Positions 10,860-22,519 of a stretch of 64,000 bases of DNA are shown here, one piece after another. Position 1 is the first letter of the stretch. The number at the start of each line of letters is the position of its first letter. Source of the stretch: Muscardinus avellanarius (taxonomy: Eukaryota > Chordata > Mammalia > Rodentia > Gliridae); contig OY726560.1 of NCBI GenBank assembly GCA_963383645.1, positions 87,087,093 through 87,151,092 of the forward strand, written 5' to 3'. The translations under genes and the position numbers were made by a program. A model generated the notes under the pieces. That model made no database searches, was not told the DNA's origin, and saw only the letters and a program-made list of their open reading frames with translations.

Positions 10860-10928
10860 AGCTTTGTGCAGTGGCAGTATCGTGACCAATAAAGTTTATC
10901 CAAGGCGCAATTATTGCTAACTGAAAAA
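10860..10928 (+). pseudogene. Truncated U4 snRNA pseudogene
   Basis: The first ~69 nt match the U4 spliceosomal snRNA 5' part: AGCTTTGTGCAGTGGCAGTA at the start, then TATCCAAGGCGC and ATTATTGCTAACTGAAAA, which is the U6-pairing stem II/5' stem-loop region. Several changes are present, including GTGACC for the usual GTAGCC order. The match stops at about 10928; the Sm site and 3' stem-loops are missing and the usual distal/proximal snRNA promoter elements are not visible. It is therefore a non-functional retroposed fragment. Confidence 0.85.
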
Positions 10929-11177
10929 TATACATAGCAGGGTACAAGTCAAGACCTTTGGAACTGTAGCAGCATAAGACCAGCTCATTCTGTCACTGAG
11001 GTTGGGTAGTACAGAAGAGACCCCGGATGTTCTCATATTGCTCCTCAAGGAATTGGTTCACCATAATGAAGGAAATGAAGCAAGGTGAGGGACTTAAGAG
11101 CCCACATCTTAAAGGAAGCTTTAGTACAGAACTAAGCACAGAAGTCTACCTTGTGGTCAAATAAAAACATGAGCCAG
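10929..11177. other. Unrecognised sequence upstream of the outer L1
   Basis: No repeat or gene recognised. No clear target-site duplication pairs this flank with sequence after 24510. Confidence 0.4.
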
Positions 11178-11186
11178 ACTTCCAGG

Positions 11187-11194
11187 AAGATGGC
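11187..11194 (+). promoter_or_regulatory. YY1-type site at L1 5' end
   Basis: AAGATGGC about 10 nt from the element start. Human L1 has a YY1 site in the same place, where it helps set the transcription start; the role here is inferred from motif and position. Confidence 0.55.
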
Positions 11195-12200
11195 AGCGGA
11201 GAAAAGTGGCCATTTGCAAGTCCTGCTAACAATCGATCTCTAGTACGACAAATCAGCGCCTTTCATGCCCAGAAAATATCATCAGCAGAGAAATAAAAAC
11301 TGTAAATACAAGGGACAGAGAAAAAGAAGCTGGAAGAACAATCAGACACCAGAAAAGAAACCAGCCTGCAGTGCCATGGCTGGAGCCGCAGTGCGGAGCC
11401 ACGCCGGCGCCATCTTCCCTTGCAGCACCAGGCTCCAGAGAGGAGGAGGACTCAGAACTGAGCTCAGAACCAGAGAGGAGATACGCCAGCCTCACAGCTG
11501 AGGACGCGGCACCAGCACCATACTGCCAGCAGCAGCAGCGAGTTCACTGGACAGCTGCAGACCAGCGCACTCAACAAGCCACCAGTCTCCAGAGAGGAGG
11601 GGTGGAGAGTGAGCCGAGGTGAGCAGCTGCAGAACAGCCAGGTGGAATTAAGCAGTTTTTTCAGGGCAAGGAGCATCTAAACCTCCCAGGGGCCAGGCTC
11701 AGCACACCCTGCAGGAACTCAGAGCGGAGCTCAAAACCAGAGAACAAATATGCCAGCCTCACAGCTGAGGGTGTGGCAGCACCACCATATTGCCAGCGGC
11801 GGCAGCAGCGAGTTCACTGAGTCCACTACAGCTCCATCAGCACACTCAACAACCGTGAGTCAAATTGCAGCCCCTACAGGAGAAATCCCAGTACTGAACT
11901 CCCAGGGATTTGCACAGATAGTCCCCCTGGGTTGGAAATTTTTGCAGTCCAACCCAGTGGGGGAGTGGCAGTGGCAGAGCTATCACACCACAGTTGCAGC
12001 TCCCCGTGGGAGAACACTCAGCCTGGCACCTCCATGGTCTAATGCAACCTCAATTGACTCCCTGGGTCTGAGACTTTGCGATACAACCCAGTAAAGGAGT
12101 AGTGGTGACTGAGATACCACAGACTTGATATCCAGAGCACCTTAAGTGAAGTCATAGTGACCCAGGGAAGAACTAAGAAAAGGAACAAACTTCTGAAATC

Positions 12201-13119
12201 ATGGGAAAGAGAAATAATAATGGAGCAATGAATGCCCACAAGCCCACAATATCAGAACCTGATTACACAGAAATTAAGAGATCTCTAGAAGATCTAATCA
12301 GGAAAATAACTGTAGAAATAATAGAGGACTTTCTAAAAGAATTCAGAGAGAGTCTAAAAGAGATAAAGGATGGAATTGTTGAAATAAAGGCCTCAATTCA
12401 AAGTATGAACAACCGATTAGACCACATGGAGAATAGAATCTCACTCCTAGAAGATGATCACTCCAAAAATGAACACATAGTCTCTAATTTAGAAAAAAAA
12501 AATCCAGCAGCATGAATTTGACATTGAAGAAATATGGGCCCATTTTAAGAGCGCTAACCTAAGAATAATTGGAATAGAGGAGGAAAAAGAAGGTGAAACT
12601 AAATGGATCAATAATATCATCAAGGAAATAATAACAGAAAATTATCCAAACATAGAGCAAGAGGTCGATACACAGGTCCAGGAAACTTATAGAACTCCCT
12701 TTAGACAGGATCAGAGAAGAGAATCCCCACACCACATAATTGCCAAAATGACTAATGTGGAAGCCAATGAGAGAATCTTAAAGGAAACAAAAACAAAAGG
12801 CCATGAGACATTTAGAGGCAAACCAATTAGAATTACTTCAGACTTCCCAAACCAAGTCATGAAAGCCAAAAGGGCATGGAGTAACATATTACAAACCCTG
12901 AAAGAAAACAACTTCCAGCCAAAACTTTCCTACACAGCAAAACTATCTATCAAATTAGATGGGGAAATAAGAAGCTTCCATGACAAACAGAAACTGAAGG
13001 AATGTATGTCTTCAAAACCAGCGCTAGAGAAAATACTCAAAGAGATTAACTACAAAGAAGAAATAGGTAATACACGGCAGAACCAAAGAAACAAGATTTC
13101 TCATCCAAGAGACAATTAA
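12201..13119 (+). pseudogene. L1 ORF1 (outer L1), frameshifted
   Basis: ORF1 encodes the RNA-binding chaperone that packages L1 RNA. It starts at ATG (MGKRNNNGAM) and shows a long coiled coil (about residues 25-105, heptads around IRKITVEIIED and MNNRLDHMENRISLLEDD). An A-run indel at about 12497 shifts the frame. The RRM start (RANLRIIGIEE-like, about 12550) and C-terminal domain (NFQPKLSYTAKLSIK, about 12910-12960) continue in another frame to the stop at 13117. ORF2 starts 44 nt downstream, as usual for L1. Inactive because of the frameshift. Confidence 0.95.
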
Positions 13120-13163
13120 ACAAGAAGAATAAACAGTATCTCAAACATAAATAAAATCTTAAT

Positions 13164-16008
13164 ATGTTAGGAATTAAAAATTATCTCTCTATAATTACAC
13201 GGAATGTAAATGGCCTCAACTCCCCAATAAAAAGATATAAAGTGGCAAAATGGGTTAAAAACCAGAATCCATCCATCTGCTGCCTACAAGAAACACACCA
13301 TACAAGTAAAGATAGGAACAAACTCAAGGTAAAGGGCTGGAGCAAGGTAATACATGCTAAAAGAACTCAAAAACAAGCAGGAGTAGCAAATATGATATCA
13401 GACAAGTTAGACTTCAAACCCAAACTTATTAGAAGAGACAAAGAAGATCATATTTTACTGGTAAAAGGAACAATCCATCAAGAGGAAATAACAATCATCA
13501 ACATCTATGCCCCAAACATAGGGACAGCTACTTTCATAAATCAAACTCTTTGCGACATGAAGTCACACATAAATCCCAATACAATAATATGGGGGGACTT
13601 CAACACACCTCTCACAATACTAGACCGATCTTCCAGACAAAGGGTCAGTAAAGATGTCTCAGAACTAAAGAACACCATTAACCAAATGGACCTGTTGGAC
13701 ACATATAGAATATTTCACCCAACTACAGAGGAGTTTACATTTATCTCAGCTGCTCATGGAACCTTCTCCAAAATAGATCACATCTTGGGACACAAAATGA
13801 GCACTAGCAAATTTTTCAAATGTTACATACTTCCCTGTGTCATTTCAGACCATAATGGAATGAAACTAGAAATCAACTATAAAAAGACCCAAAGAAACAA
13901 CATAAACATGTGGAGACTGAACACCACACATCTGAATGAAGAATGGGTCATAGAAGATGTAAGAGGTGAAATCAAGAAATTTCTAGAAATAAATGAAATT
14001 AAAGATACAACATATCAAAACCTCTGGGACACTTTGAAGGCAGTATTAAGAGGAAAATTTATAGCACTGAGTGCTCACATAAGAAAAACAGAAAATCTTC
14101 AAATAAATAACCTAAAGACACACCTCAAAGCCCTTGAAAAGCAGGAACAATTGAACTCCAAAGCCAGCAGAAGACAGAAAATTATTAAAATTAGAGCATA
14201 AATTAATGAAATAGAGAATAAAAAAACAATACAGAAAATCAACAAAACCAAAAGCTTGTTTTTGGAAAAAATTAACAAGATTGATAAACTACTAGCCAAT
14301 CTAACTTAAAAAAAAGAGAGAATTAGCCCAAATTATGAAGATAAGGAATTTAAAAGATGTTACTACTGACAGTGTAGAAATCCAGAAGATTATCAGAAAC
14401 TACTTTGAAAAACTATACTCCATCAAAATGGAAAATCTCGAGGAAATCAACAACTTCCTAGATAAATACAACCTTCCTAAAGTGAGTCAAGAAGATATAG
14501 AACACTTAAACCAACCAATAACAATCAAAGAGATTGAAACAGCATTAAAGAGCTTACCATCAAAGAAAAGCCCAGGACCAGATGGTTTCCCAAGTGAATT
14601 CTATAAAACATTTATAGAAGAGCTATCCCCAATACTCCTGAAACTATTTCGTGAAATAGAAAAAAAATGGGACTCTCCCAAATACATTCTATGAAACCAA
14701 CATCACACTATTACCCAAACCAAATAAAGACAGTTCAAGGAAGGAAAACTACAGGCCTATATCTCTGATTAACTTGGATGCAAAACCATTAAACAAAATA
14801 CTAGCAACACACATTCAAAATCACATCAAGAAAATCATACACCATGACCAGGTAGGGTTCATCCCAGGGATGCAAGGCTGGTTCAACATACTAAAATCAA
14901 TCCATGTAATTCACCATATAAACAGAATCGAAGACAATATTCACATTATCATTTCAATAGACGCTGAAAAAGCATTTGATAAAATTCAACATTTATTTAT
15001 GATAAAAACACTCCAGAGAATTGGAATAGAAGGAACATTTCTCAACATTATTAAGGCAATCTAAAAAAAGCCCACCACCAACATCATATTAAATGGGGAA
15101 AAACTTCAAGAATTCCCCCTAAAAACTGGAATGAGACAAGGATGTCCATTATCACCACTTCTCTTCAATATAGTACTACAGACTCTAGCCAGAGCAATAA
15201 GGCAAGAAAAGGAAATCAAAGGAGTACAAATAGGAAATGAAGAACTCAAACTTTCACTATTTGCAGATGACATGATACTCTATTTAGAAAACCCAACAAA
15301 CTCAACCAAAAGGCTTATAAAACTGATTAACAAATTCAGCAAAGTATCTGGATACAAAATCAATCTTTAAAAACCAGAAGCTTTCCTGTACACCAACCAT
15401 AAGTCCACTGAAAAATAAATTCAGAAAACACTTCTACTCAGGATCTCCCACAAAAAATTGAAGAACTTAGGAATAAACTTGACCAAGGGGTAAAAGATCT
15501 CTACAAAGAAAATTATAAAACACTGAAAAAAGAAATCAAAGAAGATCTTAAAAGATGGAAGGATCTTTCATGTTCATAGATTGGCAGAATAAATATCATT
15601 AAAATGGCCATCCTTCCAAAATTGATCTACAGATTTAATGCAATGCCCATTAAACTACCAAGATCATTCCTCACAGACATAGAAAAATCAGTTCTTAAAT
15701 TTATCTGGAATAACAAAAAGCCCAGAATAGCCAAGGTAGTTCTCAGCAACAAAAACCACGCAGGAGGAATCACAATACCTGACTTTAAACTATACTACAA
15801 AGCCATTGTAATAAAAACAGCATGGTACTGGCAAAAGAACAGATATATAGACCAATGGAGCAGAATAGAAGACCCAGAAACAAGTCCACACACTTTCAAC
15901 CAATTGATTTTTGAAAAAGGGGCCAAAAACATACACCGGAAAAAAGATAGCCTCTTCAACAAATGGTGTTGGCAAAACTGGTTAAACATATGCAGAAACT
16001 TGGTTATT
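13164..16008 (+). pseudogene. L1 ORF2 (outer L1), 5' part: endonuclease and reverse transcriptase
   Basis: ORF2 encodes the endonuclease/reverse transcriptase that carries out target-primed reverse transcription. The APE-type endonuclease is open from 13164 to a TAA at 14199-14201: NVNGLNSP near residue 14, catalytic-type Glu in LQETH (residue 43), GDFNTPL and ISDHNG. After the TAA the RT domain continues in shifted pieces: [32 protein letters not shown] and the FADD active site near 15265. The C-terminal part starts at 15604 and is cut at 16008 by the nested L1. The TAA sits where other L1s have a Glu codon and recurs in the nested L1. Confidence 0.95.
15993..16008 (+). repeat. Target-site duplication, left copy (nested L1)
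   Basis: CAGAAACTTGGTTATT, identical to 23222-23237. These two copies bracket the nested minus-strand L1 exactly. Confidence 0.95.
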
Positions 16009-16043
16009 TTTTTTTAATTATTTTTTATTGGTGCAATGTATTC

Positions 16044-16955
16044 ATACATCATAGTGGTATAAAGAAAATACTTTTGTAGATATACATGCACATCTCGCCC
16101 AGTTAGCCCCTACCACGATCCCCACCCCATTCCCTCCCCATCCCTCCTTCCCACGCTTGGCTTACTGGTTGACATCTAGTATTATAGCAATTTATACAAT
16201 ATTAACATTGATAATCTCACATAACAGTTTCATTTGTCTGGTACCAAACTTTTGATGACTTAAAGATAACATTTCAATATTTCTTTTTGCTTTCTTTCTT
16301 ACCAGAGAATATTTTTTTCTTTTTTTTTTAGGTGAAACTATCATACATTTATTTATTTATTTTTCAGAAAAAATCTATCCTAATATGGAATATGGACTCT
16401 AGATACCCAAAACAGTCTCAAAGAAGAACAAAGCTAGAAGATGTATATTTTCTGATTTCAAACCATATAAAGCTACAATGATTGAAACAGTGTAGTACTG
16501 TTCTAAAGGCAGATATATAAACCATTGGAGCTAAATAAAAGCCTAGAGATAAATTCTTCCATACATTGTCAAGTTATTTTTAACGAGGTTTCCATGAACT
16601 TTTGGTGGAGGAAATACTAGTCTTTTAACTAAATATTGTTGAAAAATAATAATAAATGAAAAAGAATAAAATTGGACCCTTACCTAACACATATACAAAT
16701 ATTAACTCAAAATAGATAAAAGACCTAAATATAAATCTTAATACTATAAGCTTTTAGAAGAAAGTCTGGGTCATAAAACCTCACAACATTGAAATTGGAA
16801 GTGATTTCTTGGATATGATTTCAATGGCACAGGCAACAAAAGAGTAAATAAACTCCCTAAAAAATAAAAAAAAATATTGTATATCCAAAGACAATGTAAA
16901 CAGATTAAAAGTTACTGATCCTCTTCCAAGAGTTCCTCCTATGACCCATTTCTCC
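16044..16955 (-). other. 3'UTR of nested L1 with antisense ORF2-derived module
   Basis: In L1 sense, the first ~40 nt after the ORF2 stop match the outer L1's 3'UTR (GGGTCATAGGAGGAACTCT). At about 16918 the sequence switches to ATCAGTAACTTTTAATCTG and then follows the half-L1 3' region to the end. About 16380-16900 is, on the + strand, a decayed sense L1 ORF2 (TTTCAAACCATATAAAGCTA, CAGATATATAAACCATTGGA), so inside this L1 it is antisense. The 3' end has a C-rich block on + (about 16099-16155), i.e. a G-rich tract in the transcript. Confidence 0.9.
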
Positions 16956-19900
16956 CTAACTCTCACATATTAGGGAAAGCATCTGATTTCTTATTTTTTG
17001 TGCCTAACTAATCTCACTTAGCATAATGTCCTCCAGTTCCATCCATTTCCCTGAAAATGATGTAATTGAGGTTTTTTTGATGGCTGAGTAAAATTCCATT
17101 GTGTATATATCCCACAGTTTTGTAATCCATTCATCTGTTGATGGACATCTTGGCTGGTTCCATAGTTTGGCTATGGTGAATTGTGCAGCTATGAACATAG
17201 ATACACATGCATTAGTTTGGTAGTTTGGTTTCCTTGCTTTTGGGTAGATACCTAGAAGTGGTATTGCTGGATCAAATGGAAGATTTGTTCCCATTCTTCT
17301 GAGGATTCTCCATACTGTTTTCCAAAGTGGTTGCACTAATTTGCAATCCCACCAACAATGTTTTAGAGTTCCCACTTCTCCACATCCTCGCCAGCATCTG
17401 TTGTTGTTTGTGTTTTGAATGATGGCCATTCTAGTTGGAGTTAGGTGAAATCTCAGGGTAGTTTTGATTTGCATCTCTCTGATTGCCAGTGACGTTGAGC
17501 ATTTTTTCATGCATTTATTGGCCATTTGAATTTCTTCTTTTGTGAAGTGTCTATTTAGTTCATTTGCCCATTTTGTTATTGGATGCTTTGTTTTCTTAGT
17601 GTTGAGTTTCTTGAGTTCTCTGTATATTCTAGATATTAGTCCTCTATCAGTGGTGTAGGTGGCAAAAATCTTCTCCCATTCTGTTGGCTCTCGATTGAGG
17701 TTCTTGATGGTTTCCTTTGCTGAACAGAAGCTCTTCAGTTTCATGCAATCCCATGTATTGATTCTCCTTTTAATTTGTTGTGCCTTTGGGGTCTTGTTGA
17801 GGAAATGTTTGTCTGTGCCTATGTGTTGTAGTGTTGGACCTATGCCCTCTTCAAGGAGCTTCAAGGTCTCTGGTTTAATTTCCAAGTCTTTGATCCATCG
17901 TGAGTTGACTTTTGTACAGGGTGGAAAAGTGGGATTAACATCCAATTTTCTGCAAAGGTTAACCAGTTTTGCCAACACCATTTGTTGAAGAGGCTATCTT
18001 TTTTCCAGTGTATGTTTTTGGCCCCTTTGTCAAAAATCAATTGGCTGAAAGTGTGTGGACTTGTTTCTGGGTCTTCTATTCTGCTCCATTGGTCTATATA
18101 TCTGTTCTTTTGCCAGTACCATGCTGTTTTTATTACAATGGCTTTGTAGTATAGTTTAAAGTCAGGTATTGTGATTCCTCCTGCGTGGTTTTTGTTGCTG
18201 AGAACTACCTTGGCTATTCTGGGCTTTTTGTTATTCCAGATAAATTTAAGGACTGATTTTTCTATGTCTGTGAGGAATGATCTTGGTAGTTTAATGGGCA
18301 TTGCATTAAATCTGTAGATCACTTTTGGGAGGATGGCCATTTTAATGATATTAATTCTGCCGATCCATGAACATGGAAGGTCTTTCCATCTTCTAAGATC
18401 TTCTTCGATTTCTTTTTTCAGTGTTTTATAATTTTCTTTTACTTTTCTCTTTTACTTCCTTGGTCAAGTTTATTCCTAGGTATTTTATTTTTTTGTGGGA
18501 GATCCTGAGTGGAAGTGTTTTCTGAATTTCTTTTTCATTGGATTTATGGTTGGTGTACAGGAAAGCTTCTGACTTTTTAAGATTGATTTTGTATCCAGAT
18601 ACCTTGCTGAATTTGTTGATCAGTTCTATAAGCCTTTTGGTTGAGTTTGTGGGGTTTTCTAAATATAGTATTATGTCATCTGCAAATAGTGAAAGCTTAA
18701 GTTCTTCTTTTCCTATTTGTACTCCTTTGATTTCCTTTTCTTGCCTTATTGCTCTGGCTAGAGTCTCTAGTACTATATTGAAGAGAAGTGGTGATAGTGG
18801 ACATCCTTGTCTCGTTCCAGTTTTTAGGGGAAATTCTTGAAGTTTTTCCCCATTTAATATGATGTTGGCAGTGGGCTTATTGTAGATTGCTTTAATAATG
18901 TTGAGATATGTTCCTTCTATTCCAATTCTCTGCAGTGTTTTTATCATAAATGGATGTTGAATTTTATCAAATGCTTTTTCAGCATCTATTGAGATGATCA
19001 TGTGGTTTTTGTCTTTGATTCTGTTTATATGATGAATTACATGGATTTTTTTTTTTTGTATATTGAACCAGCCTTGCATCCCTGGGATGAACCCTACCTG
19101 GTCATGGTGAATGATTTTCTTGATGTGGTTTTGAATGCGTGTTGCTAGTATTTTGTTTAATAGTTTTGCATCCAAGTTCATCAGAGATATAGGCCTGTAG
19201 TTTTCCTTCCTTGAACTGTCTTTATTCGGTTTGGGTATTAGTGTGATGTTGGCTTCATAGAATGTATTTGGGAGAGTCCCGGTTTTTTCTATTTCCCGAA
19301 ATAGTTTGAGTAGTATTGGGATTAGTTCTCCTATAAAGGTTTTATAGAATTCACTTGGGAAACCATCTGGTCCTGGGCTTTTCTTTGATGGTAAGCTCTT
19401 TATTGCTATTTCAATCTCTTTGATTGTTATTGGTTGGTTTAAGTGTTCTATATCTTCTTGACTCACTTTAGGAAGGTTGTATTTATCTAGGAAGTTGTTG
19501 ATTTCCTCCAGATTTTCCATTTTGTTGGAGTATAGTTTTTCAAAGTAGTTTCTGATAATCCTCTGGATTTCTACGCTGTCAGTAGTAATGTCTCCTTTTT
19601 CATCCCTTATTTTCATAATTTGGGTTGATTCTCTCTTTTTTTTAGTTAGGTTGGCTAGTGGTTTATCAATCTTGTTAATTTTTTCAAGAAACCAGCTTTT
19701 GGTTTTGTTGATTTTCTGTATTGTTTTTTTATTCTCTATTTCATTAATTTATGCTCTAATTTTAATAATTTTCTGTCTTCTGCTGGCTTTGGGGTTCAAT
19801 TGTTCCTGCTTTTCAAGGGCTTTGAGGTGTGTAAGGCTATTTATTTGAAGATTTTCTGTTTTTCTTATGTGAGCACTCAGTGCTATAAATTTTCCTCTTA

Positions 19901-20783
19901 ATACTGCCTTCAAAGTGTCCCAGAGGTTTTGATATGTTGTTTCTTTATTTTCATTTGTTTCTAGAAATTTCTTGATTTCACCTCTTACATCTTCTATGAC
20001 CCATTCTTCATTCAGAAGTGTGGTGTTCAGTCTATACATGTTTATGTTGTTTCTCTGGGTCTTCTTATAGTTGATTTCTAGTTTCATTCCATTATGGTCT
20101 GAAATGACACAAGGAAGTATGTAACATTTTTTAAATTTGCTAGTGCTCATTTTGTGTCCCAGGATGTGATCTATTTTGGAGAAGGTTCCATGAGCAGCTG
20201 AGAAAAATGTAAACTCTGCTGTAGTTGGGTGAAATATTCTATATGTGTCCAACAGGTCCATTTGGTTAATGGTGTTCTTTAGTTCTGAGACATCTTTACT
20301 GACCCTTTGTCTGGAAGATCGGTCTAGTATTGTGAGAGGTGTGTTGAAGTCTCCCAGTATTATTGTGTTGGGATTTATGTGTGGCTTCATGTCACAAAGA
20401 GTTTGATTTATGAAAGTAGCTGTCCCTATGTTTGGGGCATAGATGTTGATTATTGTTATTTCCTCTTGCTGGACTATTCCTTTTATCAGTAAAATGTGAC
20501 CTTCTTTGTCTCTTCTAATAAGTTTGGGTTTGAAGTCTAACTTGTCTGATATCATAGTTGCTACTCCTGCTTGTCTTCGAGTACCATTAGCATGGATTAC
20601 CTTGCTCCAGCCCTTTACCTTGAGTTTGTTCCTATCTTTACTTGTGAGGTGTGTTTCTTGTAAGCAGCAGATGGATGGATTCTGGCTTTTAATCCATTTT
20701 GCCACTTTATGTCTTTTTATTGGGGAGTTGAGGCCGTTTACATTCAGTGTGATTATAGAGAGATAATTTTTAATTCCCAACAT
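16956..20783 (-). pseudogene. L1 ORF2 (nested L1), broken
   Basis: Endonuclease (20783-19749, 344 codons; [26 protein letters not shown]) ends at a TAA in the same place as in the outer L1. The same frame then stays open through the RT (19616-18426: [39 protein letters not shown]) to a +1 frameshift at about 18440 shared with the L1 at 61-64 kb. A private 1 nt deletion lies near 17955. The C-terminal Cys-rich region ([19 protein letters not shown]) is intact, but a private TAG at 17004-17006 ends the protein 16 codons before the usual stop. Confidence 0.95.
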
Positions 20784-20828
20784 GTTAAGATCTTATTTCT
20801 GTTTGAGATACTGTTTATTCTTCTTTGC

Positions 20829-21744
20829 TTAGTTATCTGCTGGATGGGAATTCTTGTTTCTTTGGTTCTGGCGTGAATTACCCATTTCCTCTTTGCAGTT
20901 AATCTCCTTGAGTATTTTCTCTAGCGCTGGTTTTGAAGACATAAATTCCTTCAGTTGCTGTTTGTCATGGAAGCTTCTTATTTCCCCATTTAATTTGATG
21001 GATAGTTTTGCTGGGTAGGAAATTTTTGGCTGGAAGTTGTTTTCTTTCAGAGTTTGGAATGTTACTCCAAGCCCTTCTGGCTTTCATAACTTGGTTTGGG
21101 AAGTCTGGAGTGATTCTAATTGGTTTGCCTCTGTATGTCACATGGCCTTTTGTTTTTGTTGCCTTTAAGATTCTCTCCTTGGCTTCCACATTAGTCATTT
21201 TGACAATTATGTGGCATGGGGATGCTCTTCTCTGATCCTGTCTAAAGGGAGTTCTATAAGTTTCCTGGACCTGTGTATCAACTTCTTGCTCTATGTTTGG
21301 AAAATTTTCTGCTATTACTTCCTTGAAGAGATGGTTGATCCCTTTGGTTTCACCTTCTTTTCCCTCCTCTATTCCAATTATTCTTAGGTTAGCTCTCTTG
21401 AAATGGGCCCATATTTCTTCAATGTCAGATTCCTGCTGTCGGGTTTTTTTTTCTAAATTAGAAACTATGCGTTCATTTTTAGAATGATCATCTTCAAGAA
21501 GCGAGATTCTATTCTCCATGTGGTCTAATCTGTTGTTTATACTTTGAATTGAGGCCTTTACTTCATTAATTGCATCCTTTATCTCTTTTTGACTCTATCT
21601 AAATTCTTTTCGAAAGTCCTCTATTATTTCTAAAGTTATTTTCCTAATTTGATCTTCTAGAGATCTTTGGGTTTCTGTGTTATCAGATTCTGATGTTGTG
21701 GTGTTGTTGGCATTCACTGCTCCATTGTTATTTCTCTTTCCCAT
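20829..21744 (-). pseudogene. L1 ORF1 (nested L1), stop and frameshift
   Basis: Starts at ATG 21744 (MGKRNNN). A GAG-to-TAG change in the coiled coil (near 21596) stops it early; the frame is open again from there through the RRM (LRIIGIEEGKEGE). A 2 nt deletion near 21060 shifts the C-terminal domain. Total length is 916 nt against 918 nt in the intact ORF1 at 25867-26784, which fits the deletion. Not functional. Confidence 0.95.
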
Positions 21745-22519
21745 GATTTTGGAAGTTTGTGCCTTCTCTGGGTTCTTCCCTGAGTCACTACGAGTTCACT
21801 TAAGATGCTCTGGATCTCTAGTCTATGGTATCTCAGTCACCACTACTCCTTTACTGTGTTGTATCACAAAGTCTCAGACCCAGGGAGACAATCAAGGCTG
21901 CTTAGACTGTGGGGGGTGCCAAGTTGGGCATTCTCCAGTGGGGAGTTGTGACTATGGTATGATATCTCTGCCACTGCCACTCCCCCACTGGGCTGCACTG
22001 CTAAAATCTCCGACCCAGAGAGACTATCTGCGCAAGTCCCTGGGAGTGCAGTACTGGGATTTCTCCCCTAGGGGCCGCAATTTGACTCACGGTTGTTGAG
22101 TGCGCTGATGGAGCTGTAGTGAACTCGGTGGATTCGCTGCTGCCGCCACTGGCAATATGGCACCACTGCCACGCCCTCGGCCGTGATGCGGCGTATTTCT
22201 TCTCTGGTTTTGAACTCTGCTCTGAGTCCTTGCCAGTTGTGCTGCGCCCAGCCCTTGGGAGCTTTAGATGTTCCCTGCACCAACAAAACTGCTGACTGCC
22301 GCCCGGCTGTTCAGCACCTGCTCACCTCGGCTCGCTGTCCACCCCTCCTCTCAGGCGCCTGGTGGCTGGTTGAGTGGGTTGGTCTAGGGCCGTCCGGTGA
22401 ACTCGCTGCTGCCGCCAGCAATAAGACGCTGCTTCTGCATCCTAGGCCGCGAGGCCAGAGTACCTCCTCTCTGGATTTGAGCTCTGTTTTGAGTCTCCCT
22501 CCTCTCTGGAGCCTGGTGT

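Noticed and set aside
10860..10928. Functional U4 gene
   Set aside because: The 3' half with the Sm site is missing and no snRNA promoter elements are seen.
14199..14201. Programmed readthrough at the shared ORF2 stop
   Set aside because: The context is TAA followed by A, not a known readthrough context, and there is no visible downstream stem. Kept only as a remote alternative.
18426..18460. Programmed +1 frameshift in the young L1 ORF2
   Set aside because: The shift goes with a block of changed bases and no slippery pattern that I recognise. An inherited lesion is simpler.
17659..21487. Plus-strand frames of 75-110 codons
   Set aside because: They are antisense shadows of the minus-strand L1 ORFs and match no protein of their own.
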